Source: JAUVKA01 sp964465145
GTDB lineage: Bacteria; Bacteroidota; Bacteroidia; Bacteroidales; UBA12481
Length of the DNA: 13,798 nt
Assembly (NCBI GenBank): GCA_964465145.1
Contig: CAYXJR010000102.1
Span: forward strand, 1 to 13,798
Direction of reading: 5' to 3'
How positions within the stretch are numbered: position 1 is the first letter of the stretch; each line of letters opens with the position of its first letter. Position numbers and translations under genes: made by a program. The notes under the pieces are model-generated. The model ran no database searches. It was not told the origin of the DNA and saw only the letters and a program-made list of their open reading frames with translations. This document shows, in pieces, positions 7,647 to 13,798 of this stretch.

Positions 7647-7987
7647 TTGCTTCAGAAATTAGGCAATATATTGGCCATTTCCTACATCGATCTGGCTGGC
7701 ATGTTGCCCAAGAGATCAAACCAACTCAAAGCTGAGTGCATTCAGAAGGGATCTTCATTTTCCAGGATTATTATTTGATTTGGGTTTATCGGGACACCAA
7801 GAAGAAAGGTTTTTATTGAAAATTAAAGGCGAAGATCAGCGCTTGGAGTATAAGCCTAAAATGGTCAAAATAATGGGTTGCGGATATTTCTTTTCTTTTT
7901 CTTTCCTTCTAAATTTTCATACTCCTCAATGATTCAGAAAATTCATTATTTTGGACAGTGGAAACCTCAGTCAATAATAATACAGTC
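7647..7987. other. 341-base spacer, no supported gene
   Basis: No start-to-stop gene is seen on either strand. One frame reads RQYIGHFLHRSGWHVAQEIK and, after an internal stop, EGIFIFQDYYLIWVYRDTKK at about 7752-7811. It may be an old coding scrap but is not recognisable. The last 110 bases are AT- and pyrimidine-rich (TTTCTTTTCTTTTTC at 7889-7903) and probably carry the promoter of the DUF6807 gene. No clear TTG / TAnnTTTG pair with correct spacing was found. Confidence 0.4.
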
Positions 7988-9094
7988 ATGAAAACAATTA
8001 GTAATCTGGTATTAGCAGCAATTTTTACCTCTATCTGGGTGAGTTGTTCCAGCAACCAGGAAGAAGAAAACGGGAAATCGTTTGTTCGGGTGATTCATAA
8101 CGATAAAGAACAGCGCGTTGATATCCTGGTAGATAATGAACCATTCACATCATATCTATATACTGATACCATCCCTGACCTAAAAAAACCGGTTTTATTC
8201 CCGATATACTCTGCAAAGGGATCCATAATCACACGTGGTTTTCCGCTTGACCCTCGCCCAGGTGAACGCACCGACCATCCTCACCAAATAGGTTTGTGGT
8301 TGAATTATGGCGATGTGAATAAAATTGACTTCTGGGGCAATTCAAATGCAATTCCTCTTGAAGAAAGGTATAGGATGGGTACTATCCGCCATACAAAATT
8401 AATGCAAGTGAAAAGCGGTAAAGGTAATGGGTCTTTAGAAGTTGAGATGGAGTGGCTCAATTCTGATAAGTTCCCCTTGCTTAAAGAAAATACCAGCTTC
8501 GTTTTTCAGGCTGGAGAAGACTTTCGGATAATCGACCGAATTACAACTTTGACTGCCGGTAAGGAAAAAGTCCTTTTTGAGGATACTAAAGAAGGAATGA
8601 TGGCAATCCGTGTAAACAGGGCCCTGGAACTTCCAAGTGATAACCCTGTTGTTTTGAGCGATGCACATGGTAATAAAACAGAGATAGCAAAACTTGACAA
8701 TATTGGGGTGACAGGGAAATACCTGAACAGTGAAGGAATTAGGGGTCTTGATGTTTGGGGGAAGAGGGCTGGCTGGGTCTCCCTTTCCGGGAAGATAGGT
8801 GAAGAAGAAATTTCAGTTATCATTTTTGATCATCCTGAGAATGTAGGTTATCCTACATACTGGCATGCAAGAGGTTATGGGCTTTTTGCCGCAAATCCAC
8901 TGGGACAGAAGACTTTTACTAATGGAGGGCAGGAGTTGAATTTTTCACTCGATCCTGGCCAGTCTGTCACATTTAAATACCGTGTTCTTATTAAATCGGG
9001 TCTATTATCTTCTGATGAAATTAATGCTCTGTATGATACATATATAAAGACTCAAAAGACACAACAAAAACAAACTGGGCTGTTTGGCGTGTGA
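7988..9094 (+). CDS. DUF6807 (PmoA-like) family lipoprotein
   Basis: The predicted product has 368 residues from ATG 7988 (MKTISNLVLAAIFTSIWVSC), with lipidated Cys20. The upstream ATG at 7958 would put ten polar residues before the signal and is less likely. Family blocks seen are RPGERTDHPHQIGLWLNYGD at about 90-109, DTKEGMMAIRV at about 199-209, WGKRAGWVSLSG near 257, and DHPENVGYPTYWHARGYGLF / AANPLGQ at about 281-307. This fits the Pfam family named methane oxygenase PmoA (now DUF6807). The name is historical and does not mean methane oxidation. In Bacteroidota such proteins usually sit in carbohydrate-related clusters. The repeated His and Asp in HPHQ and DHPEN could bind metal or sugar; that is inference. 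The gene is complete though flanked by broken genes. Confidence 0.88.
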   Translation: MKTISNLVLAAIFTSIWVSCSSNQEEENGKSFVRVIHNDKEQRVDILVDNEPFTSYLYTDTIPDLKKPVLFPIYSAKGSIITRGFPLDPRPGERTDHPHQIGLWLNYGDVNKIDFWGNSNAIPLEERYRMGTIRHTKLMQVKSGKGNGSLEVEMEWLNSDKFPLLKENTSFVFQAGEDFRIIDRITTLTAGKEKVLFEDTKEGMMAIRVNRALELPSDNPVVLSDAHGNKTEIAKLDNIGVTGKYLNSEGIRGLDVWGKRAGWVSLSGKIGEEEISVIIFDHPENVGYPTYWHARGYGLFAANPLGQKTFTNGGQELNFSLDPGQSVTFKYRVLIKSGLLSSDEINALYDTYIKTQKTQQKQTGLFGV

Positions 9095-9183
9095 GGATGA
9101 AAAATCTAGATACACACGGCTGTGTGACTCTACTCTATCTTGAAATTATTAAATTTACCTTCTACCTAAATACAAAATTAAAT

Positions 9184-9545
9184 ATGATGAACCATAGAAA
9201 CTTTTTTGCTCATTGATCGGGCCCATGCTGATCGTAACAGGATCTGCTAACGCCAAGAATAATGCTGATCTAGCCCTTGAATCAATCACAGCTGCAGAAT
9301 TAAGGGATCACATTTTCTTTCTTGCCTCGGATTATTTAAAGGGCAGGGTGGCTACTACACCCGAATATGAAATAGCTGCACAATATGTCAGTTCCCAATT
9401 TTCTGCTGCAGGACTTCAGCCTGCAATTGAGAATGAAGATGGAAGCATGAGTTATTTCCGGGCAGTTCCCTTTGCTAAAACAACATTTAGTGAAGATTTA
9501 AAATGGAGTATCACAATAAATGGCAAATATGGAGACAGTCACTGA
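9184..9545 (+). pseudogene. M28-type peptidase N-terminal stub, frameshifted and truncated
   Basis: ATG 9184 gives MMNHRNFFAH and stops. One extra T in the T6 run at 9202-9207 would instead give MMNHRNFFCSLIGPMLIVTG followed by SANA, a normal signal peptide joined to the open frame from 9213. That frame continues SITAAELRDHIFFLASDYLK, then GR, EYEIAAQYVSSQFSAAGLQP and YFRAVPF, the typical N-terminus of secreted M28 aminopeptidase-like proteins. It stops at 9543-9545 after about 110 residues. The usual protein is 400-550 residues, and none of the zinc-binding catalytic core is present. The following DNA belongs to a different gene (GH115 tail), so the 3' part was deleted. No activity is expected. 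Confidence 0.75.
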
Positions 9546-9561
9546 TTTTTTAGAGAAATAA

Positions 9562-10216
9562 TAGCCTATTGCTTCATTAATGCAAATACCGATAAATTAT
9601 AAAGGATCTGACCATTCCTATGATGTTAGTATTTCTCTCTTTAATCCCCTTTTTCCGGATCCGGAGAATGTGAAAGGATTTGTAGAAAGCAATGGTTACA
9701 TATCCTTAGAGGCAGAACACTTTTCGAGAAAGATTGATAGGAAAGAGGCCGGGTGGAAAATTATTGAGGGCTTGGGTAGAACGGGTAATTCTGTCACAGT
9801 GCTTCCTCCAACAATTGCCGGTATAAGTGCTGTTGATGAAATACTTACAAATTCACCTTCTCTTGAGTACGACCTCTATACCTTCACAACAGGAAAAGTT
9901 TTATTGCAACTCAACTGCTCACCCTCTAATCCAATCAATGCCGACTATGGACAGAGAATCGCTGTTGCTCTGGATGACGACCCCACAGGTAATATCTTAT
10001 GAAAGAGGCAATAAGAGCGTGATGGACAATCTTATGAGTCTGCATGCCGACTTGCATATCGATTCACCCGGAGAACATACTTTAAAGATCTGGATGGTAG
10101 ATCCCGGGATTGTGATAGACAAGATTATGATTGATACCGGGGGATTGAAGGAATCATATCTTGGTCCGCCGGAATCTTTTTCGAATTTCCCGCATCCCGC
10201 ATCCCGCTTTCCATGA
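9562..10216 (+). pseudogene. GH115 alpha-glucuronidase C-terminal domain remnant, frameshifted
   Basis: From about 9565 the frame reads NPLFPDPENVKGFVESNGYI, then SLEAEHFSRK, WKIIEGLGRTGNSVTVLPP, SLEYDLYTFTTGKV and YGQRIAVALDDDP, and stops at 10000-10002. The next frame takes over at 9983 with PQVISYERGNKSVMDNLMSL, GEHTLKIWMVDPGIVIDKIM and IDTGGLKESYLGPPES. This is the C-terminal domain of GH115 proteins, which remove glucuronic acid side chains from xylan. Removing one C from the C4 run at 9981-9984 restores DDDPQVISYE. Intact GH115 enzymes are about 900-1000 residues; only the last 210 or so are here and the catalytic domain is absent. The final codons run into the CCCGCAT array, so the native C-terminus is also lost. 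Confidence 0.8.
10189..10207. repeat. CCCGCAT tandem array
   Basis: CCCGCAT CCCGCAT CCCGC is a perfect 7-base tandem with 2.7 copies. It supplies the last residues (PHPASR) of the broken GH115 frame. It is the opposite orientation of the unit at 6994-7014. Confidence 0.65.
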
Positions 10217-10359
10217 TCTTCCTCATTTTTATTGTTCGCTGATTTGTTTAATTTTAATGAAGGTAAACGACATCCTCAGGTAGATTAAACGTAAAACGTA
10301 TAAACTATTAGCTTATGTAACATAATGAAAACGAACTTAAAGTTAAATACTATAGAAAT

Positions 10360-11400
10360 ATGATTTCGCCATTATTTAACCACTTATTAATACCATTTAT
10401 TTTGGCGATGTTTCTTGCCATAACAATGGGTGGTAGTGGTACTGGCCCAGCTTTTTCTGCAGCATATGGAGCTAATGTCATCAGAAAAAGTTTGATTCCA
10501 GGACTATTCGGAATAATGGTTTTTCTAGGTGCTATTATTGCCGGAAAGGGAACTGCCTCAACAATGGGGAAAGAATTATTATCCGCGGAAATGATGTCCT
10601 TACCAGTCGTTTCAATAATCCTTTTCTCAGTAGCAATTTCTTTGCTGGTTGCAAATTTGGCAGGAATACCACAATCTACCAGTCAGGCAACCGTCCTATC
10701 TGTCACAGCAGTAGCATTGTATTTTAATAACCTGAATACCGACAAATTGCTTTTAGAAATAATACCAACCTGGTTTATTTTACCAATAGTTTCGTTTTTC
10801 GTTAGTTTATTTCTCGGGAAATATATTTACCGTCCAATGAGACGACGAGGGTATACTTTGCCTAGAGCAACAAACGCCAACCTGAAGCCGGTTTGGAATG
10901 GATTACTGGTAGTAATGTCATTATATGTTGCTTTTTCCATTGGAGCGAATAATGTTGCCAATGCTGCCGGCCCTATTGCCGCCATGACAGCAAATGAACT
11001 AAATATTAATATGGAGGATAATTTCATATTGATAATGACAATATCTACTCTAATAGTCGCACCATGTTTTGGGATTGGAAGTTCGATTTTCGGACATAAG
11101 ATTGTAAAAAATACAGGAAAAGAAATTGTGTTATTTGGAAAATTTGAAGCTGTTATAATTGCCTTTGTGTCAGCAAGTTTATTGCTATTAGCATCTTTAA
11201 TAAAAGGGATTCCATCTTCATTAGTCCAATTAAATGTGGCAGCAATTTTGGGAATTGGTGTTGCAAAATTGGGAGTCAAAAATATTTTCAAAAAAACGAG
11301 CGTCAGGAACTTTTTCTTAATGTGGATAATCGCACCGATTATAGCATTTTCATTATCATTATTATTGATTTTTTTGGCCGACAAATGCGGATACTTATAA
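10360..11400 (+). CDS. PiT-family anion permease, CysP-like (sulfate or phosphate)
   Basis: The predicted product has 346 residues and is almost entirely hydrophobic, with about ten membrane helices in two inverted halves. The first half has ITMGGSGTGPAFSAAYGANV at 21-40 in place of the usual GANDxANA, and GIPQSTSQATV at 102-112. The second half has the classical SIGANNVANAAGPIAAM at 193-209 and GIPSSLVQLNV at 283-293. A basic linker, RPMRRRGYTLPRA, joins them. The length and the (G/A)SG-x-AYG first motif resemble the sulfate permease CysP subgroup of the PiT family more than long phosphate transporters. The substrate remains open. It would be a proton- or sodium-coupled inner membrane carrier. 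No sulfate assimilation gene is nearby. The gene looks intact, with AT-rich codon use. Confidence 0.88.
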   Translation: MISPLFNHLLIPFILAMFLAITMGGSGTGPAFSAAYGANVIRKSLIPGLFGIMVFLGAIIAGKGTASTMGKELLSAEMMSLPVVSIILFSVAISLLVANLAGIPQSTSQATVLSVTAVALYFNNLNTDKLLLEIIPTWFILPIVSFFVSLFLGKYIYRPMRRRGYTLPRATNANLKPVWNGLLVVMSLYVAFSIGANNVANAAGPIAAMTANELNINMEDNFILIMTISTLIVAPCFGIGSSIFGHKIVKNTGKEIVLFGKFEAVIIAFVSASLLLLASLIKGIPSSLVQLNVAAILGIGVAKLGVKNIFKKTSVRNFFLMWIIAPIIAFSLSLLLIFLADKCGYL

Positions 11401-11453
11401 ACTAATAGTTCTTCTGTCTTACTCGCTTACATAATCTTATCTAGTCACCCGAT

Positions 11454-11550
11454 ATTCTATTTTCCGTCATCCATCATCCGTTCCCGGCAAGCCGGGACTG
11501 TCGCTGCGCTCCAGCATCCGTTATCTGTCACCCATTTCCCGCCATCCATC
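11454..11550. repeat. CATCC-rich spacer with a GCCGGG hairpin
   Basis: TCCCGGC (11482-11488), AA, GCCGGGA (11491-11497) is a perfect hairpin. It is embedded in repeats of CATCC/CATCCG (11468-11482, 11514-11520, 11542-11550) and CCCGCC, related to the heptamer arrays at 6994 and 10189. GTCGCTGCGCTCC follows the hairpin. It follows the permease gene by about 50 bases and may end its transcript, although no T-run is present. Confidence 0.6.
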
Positions 11551-11551
11551 C

Positions 11552-11582
11552 TTTACATTCCAATCGAAATGTGCTACTTTTA
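11552..11582 (+). promoter_or_regulatory. possible Bacteroidota-type promoter for the methyltransferase gene
   Basis: TTTA (11552-11555) and TACTTTTA (11575-11582) are 19 bases apart, close to the TTTG-N19-TAnnTTTG pattern of Bacteroidota housekeeping promoters. The predicted start of transcription would be about 45 bases before ATG 11637. Both boxes differ from consensus, so the call is tentative. Confidence 0.28.
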
Positions 11583-11636
11583 GGCTTGACGACTGATAGA
11601 ACACTAATAGGTTAGTTGCAATTAAGAAATAGAAAA

Positions 11637-12542
11637 ATGGCAGAAAAAAAGAATTTAGATTTTACTTATACCACTATTGACAAAATATTCCGTTTGAGTA
11701 TCGGGGAAACAGGAGATTACAGCGGAGCCAAATATGATGGTGATTTTTCAATCTCCCTGGAAGTAGCTCAAAGAGCAAAACACGAATTCATAGCTGATAG
11801 CCTTAATATTAAAAAAGGGAGCAAGGTGCTTGATATGGCTTGTGGCTGGGGACCTTTTTCCAAATATATTACCCAGGAAAGGGAGGCGACAAGTATTGGC
11901 TTAACTTTGTCGCAGGGACAAGCAGAAGCATGTCAAAAAAATGGACTGAATGTATTAGTGAAAGATTGTCGCTATGTAAAACCAGAAGACTTTGGAATGT
12001 TTGATGCCATCACCTGCATTGGAGGATTAGAACATTTCTGTTCCGTTGAAGAATGGAAAGAGGGAAAGCAAAAATATATATATAGCAATTTTTTTCAAAC
12101 ACTTTACAACCTATTACCAAGTGGAGGGAGATTTTATATGCAAACAATGACTTTTAGTAAAAACATGATTGATTATGAAGATTTTGATATCAATGCCAAA
12201 AGAGGATCTACCCCTCATGTTTGCGCATTAATGGTTAAAGAATTCCCTGGTTCGTGGCTCCCCTATGGCCCTGAAATGGTAATCAGAAACGCTGAACCTC
12301 ATTTTAAATTAATTTCTCAAAGTAGTGGAAGGTTAGATTATATAGAGACAATAGGCCAATGGAGAAAGAAGTTCAGAAAGTTTAATCTGAAAAAGTATTG
12401 GCTGTACCTATCCCTTATTCCTAAATACATAACAGATAAAGAATTTAGACATCGAGTAGCTATATTTAGAATAAGTCCCAACAGGGTATGTTTTGAACAA
12501 GAGATAATGGACCATTATAGGTTGTTATTTGAAAAAATATAG
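11637..12542 (+). CDS. SAM-dependent methyltransferase, CFA-synthase-like
   Basis: The predicted product has 301 residues from ATG 11637 (MAEKKNLDFTYTTIDKIFRL). A TTG seven codons upstream is less likely. SAM motif I is VLDMACGWGPFSKYI at 64-78. GLTLSQGQ at 88-95 and IGGLEHF at 128-134 correspond to the GITLS and M(F)EHVG blocks of cyclopropane-fatty-acid synthases and related sterol or mycolic acid methyltransferases. FDAITCIGG precedes the EH pair and SGGRFYMQTMTF follows, as in the family. It lacks the N-terminal extension of bacterial CFA synthases of about 380 residues. The enzyme is probably cytosolic or membrane-associated. Modification of a lipid or other small substrate is likely, but which one cannot be said. 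The neighbours give no pathway. It appears intact. Confidence 0.88.
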   Translation: MAEKKNLDFTYTTIDKIFRLSIGETGDYSGAKYDGDFSISLEVAQRAKHEFIADSLNIKKGSKVLDMACGWGPFSKYITQEREATSIGLTLSQGQAEACQKNGLNVLVKDCRYVKPEDFGMFDAITCIGGLEHFCSVEEWKEGKQKYIYSNFFQTLYNLLPSGGRFYMQTMTFSKNMIDYEDFDINAKRGSTPHVCALMVKEFPGSWLPYGPEMVIRNAEPHFKLISQSSGRLDYIETIGQWRKKFRKFNLKKYWLYLSLIPKYITDKEFRHRVAIFRISPNRVCFEQEIMDHYRLLFEKI

Positions 12543-12584
12543 CTGACAAAGATTAACTGTAACTAACACTTAAGTATTGTTTTC

Positions 12585-12635
12585 CGGCGGAGCCGAATAT
12601 GAACTTTTTGTTGAACTAAACCGCCTCCCGGCGGT
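12585..12635. repeat. two small palindromes near the presumed left end of the IS91-type element
   Basis: CGGC-GGA-GCCG at 12585-12595 and ACCGCC-TCCC-GGCGGT at 12620-12635 are short hairpins between the methyltransferase stop and the transposase. IS91-family elements have subterminal palindromes and no long terminal inverted repeats, so this could be the ter end. The exact border cannot be fixed, because the right end is outside the window. Confidence 0.4.
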
Positions 12636-12708
12636 AATTTTCGTAACTTCTACCAACCTTATTATTAACTAATATTCGTATGATGGAAAAAATGATTTGC
12701 TGCAGAAA

Positions 12709-13798
12709 ATGCAACGGGAGTTGCAATTCCGAAACTACAGTCCAAGGGCTGTTCAAAGCTACCTGGCTGCTATCAATGTGATGTCCAGGTATTTCAATGC
12801 GAGTCCGGAGAAGATTACCAACAATCAATTAAAAGACTACCTTCAGGTAAGAGCGAAACAAGATGAGGCCTCTCCCTCCACAATTAATCAGATTATCAGT
12901 GCATTTAAAATCCTCCAGGTAGATGTTTTTGGAAATAGCTGGAATAATTTCAGGATTAAACAGGCACAGTGGGTTGATAAACTGAAATCCGCTTTACCTG
13001 CTACCCGGTATTTCCACCTTGTTTTCACTCTACCTCAGGCTCTTCACAAGTTGTTCTATGTAAATCAAAGTTGCTGTTATTCTCTTTTACTCAATGCAGC
13101 AATAAAATCAGTAAAACAAGTGGCCGGGAGTAAAAACGGTATCGGTATCGGTGCCAATGTAGGTGGTATCGCTTTGCTACATACCTGGGGTCAGGCATTA
13201 ACCTATCATCCTCATGTGCATATGCTGGTTCCGGCCGGGGGCCTTTCAGAAGATGGTATGGAATGGATCCATGCTAATAAGAAGTTCTTTGTTCCGGTGA
13301 AAGTTCTCAGCAAAGTGTTCAGGGGTATCCTTTGCAGGCAACTAGAAAAGGTGGTACTCAAAGGAGAGATCTTTCTGCATGAGAATATGCAGTGGAGAGA
13401 GTTAAAGGATCAGCTTTACATGAAAAACTGGAATGTTTACGTGAAGCCTGCTTTGGCCGGATCAGAAAAGGTGCTGGAATATCTGGGTAGGTATACTCAC
13501 AGGGTAGCTATAGCCAACGAGCGGATAACTCAGGTTACTGATCAGAAAGTCACTTTTCGGGTCAAGGACTATAAAGCCAACTCCATTATCAGAAAGATGG
13601 AATTACCTGTACTGGAATTTCTTAGGCGGTTCCTCCAACACATTCTTCCTACAGGCTTTTACAAGATCAGGTACTTTGGCTTCATGGCCCAGGTCAATGT
13701 GGGTAAGCTGGGCAAACAAGTTATTGCTCTATTGGAGCAATATCAGTTGATCCCGGAATTTGAAGGTCTGTCCACCATGGAAATATTCCACGCTATTT
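12709..13798 (+). CDS. tyrosine-recombinase N-domain fused in frame to IS91 transposase (open at window end)
   Basis: One frame is open from ATG 12709 to the window end, at least 363 codons. The first 80 residues (FRNYSPRAVQSYLAAINVMS...ASPSTINQIISAFKILQVDV) are the SAM-like core-binding domain of a tyrosine recombinase. At about 12955-12963 the frame passes through RIKQAQWVDKLKSALPATRY into FHLVFTLPQALHKLF, an IS91 transposase. The HUH motif HPHVH is at 13207-13221. Both catalytic tyrosines are in YLGRY at 13480-13494, followed by THRVAI and VKDYKANS. The recombinase catalytic domain and the transposase's N-terminal Cys-rich zinc finger (usually just before QAQW) are missing, as if one deletion joined the two ORFs that some IS91-type elements carry. 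Upstream, ATG ATG GAA AAA at 12680 would join this frame if the A6 run at 12687-12692 had one more A. DNA processing may be impaired without the zinc finger. Confidence 0.82.
   Translation, partial: MQRELQFRNYSPRAVQSYLAAINVMSRYFNASPEKITNNQLKDYLQVRAKQDEASPSTINQIISAFKILQVDVFGNSWNNFRIKQAQWVDKLKSALPATRYFHLVFTLPQALHKLFYVNQSCCYSLLLNAAIKSVKQVAGSKNGIGIGANVGGIALLHTWGQALTYHPHVHMLVPAGGLSEDGMEWIHANKKFFVPVKVLSKVFRGILCRQLEKVVLKGEIFLHENMQWRELKDQLYMKNWNVYVKPALAGSEKVLEYLGRYTHRVAIANERITQVTDQKVTFRVKDYKANSIIRKMELPVLEFLRRFLQHILPTGFYKIRYFGFMAQVNVGKLGKQVIALLEQYQLIPEFEGLSTMEIFHAI

Larger units (their letters stand above)
12585..13798 (+). mobile_element. IS91-type (HUH, Y2) insertion element, left part only
   Basis: The element is inferred from the transposase frame and the palindromes before it. 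The left border lies somewhere between 12543 and 12680, directly behind an intact methyltransferase gene. The right (ori) end lies beyond the window. No target duplication is expected for this rolling-circle family. The element appears internally deleted (see the coding entry). Confidence 0.65.

Noticed and set aside
7752..7811. Coding-like fragment EGIFIFQDYYLIWVYRDTKK
   Set aside because: It is only about 20 codons between stops, has no start codon and matches no family I recognise. It is described only as part of the spacer.
9109..9125. CACAC/GTGTG inverted repeat after the DUF6807 gene
   Set aside because: The arms are only 5 bases with no T-run, which is within chance, so it was not called a terminator.
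10827..11384. 185-codon open frame on the minus strand within the permease gene
   Set aside because: It is antisense to a clear transporter with conserved motifs and shows only the hydrophobic and lysine/isoleucine bias expected of a shadow frame.
12613..12620. GAAC tetranucleotide as an IS91 target site
   Set aside because: In this family the GAAC/CAAG target adjoins the ori end downstream of the transposase, which is outside the window, so a GAAC at the left end means nothing.

Overview
The window looks like chromosomal DNA from a Bacteroidota bacterium, probably of the Bacteroidales/Marinilabiliales type. The evidence is several lipoproteins with Bacteroidota-style signal peptides, a 6-bladed beta-propeller lipoprotein of the DUF5128 kind, a secreted protease ending in a type IX secretion (Por) sorting domain, a DUF6090 remnant, a DUF6807 (PmoA-like) lipoprotein, moderate-to-low GC, and few recognisable Shine-Dalgarno sites.

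Layout. Positions 1-337 hold little: a possible gene tail and a hairpin. A DUF2130 coiled-coil protein (338-1606) ends inside a palindrome and is followed by two lipoproteins (1668-2261 and 2371-3540). These converge on a large minus-strand M6-like metalloprotease (3657-5843), with a palindrome between the convergent genes. From about 5946 to 10216 the region is eroded. It contains a DUF6090 gene killed by a nonsense codon and a palindrome, an intact small lipoprotein, a PQQ-type beta-propeller gene with internal deletions and a frameshift, an intact DUF6807 lipoprotein, an M28 peptidase stub, and the C-terminal domain of a GH115-type alpha-glucuronidase with a frameshift. Short CATCCCG-type arrays in opposite orientations sit at the two outer edges of the PQQ-to-GH115 part of this block. 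After it come an intact PiT/CysP-like anion permease (10360-11400), a palindrome-bearing spacer, an intact CFA-synthase-like methyltransferase (11637-12542), and the left part of an IS91-type element running off the window.

How the genes relate. The window is not one operon. The eroded block (PQQ propeller, DUF6807, M28, GH115) reads like the remains of a polysaccharide/uronic-acid utilisation or secreted-hydrolase locus in which only the DUF6807 and small lipoprotein genes are still whole. The most distinctive object is the open frame at 12709 to the window end. It joins the N-terminal SAM-like domain of a tyrosine recombinase in frame to a HUH (Y2) IS91 transposase, with the recombinase catalytic domain and the transposase zinc finger missing. 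I found no CRISPR array, tRNA, rRNA or convincing new defence system. All family assignments come from reading the sequence, not from database searches.
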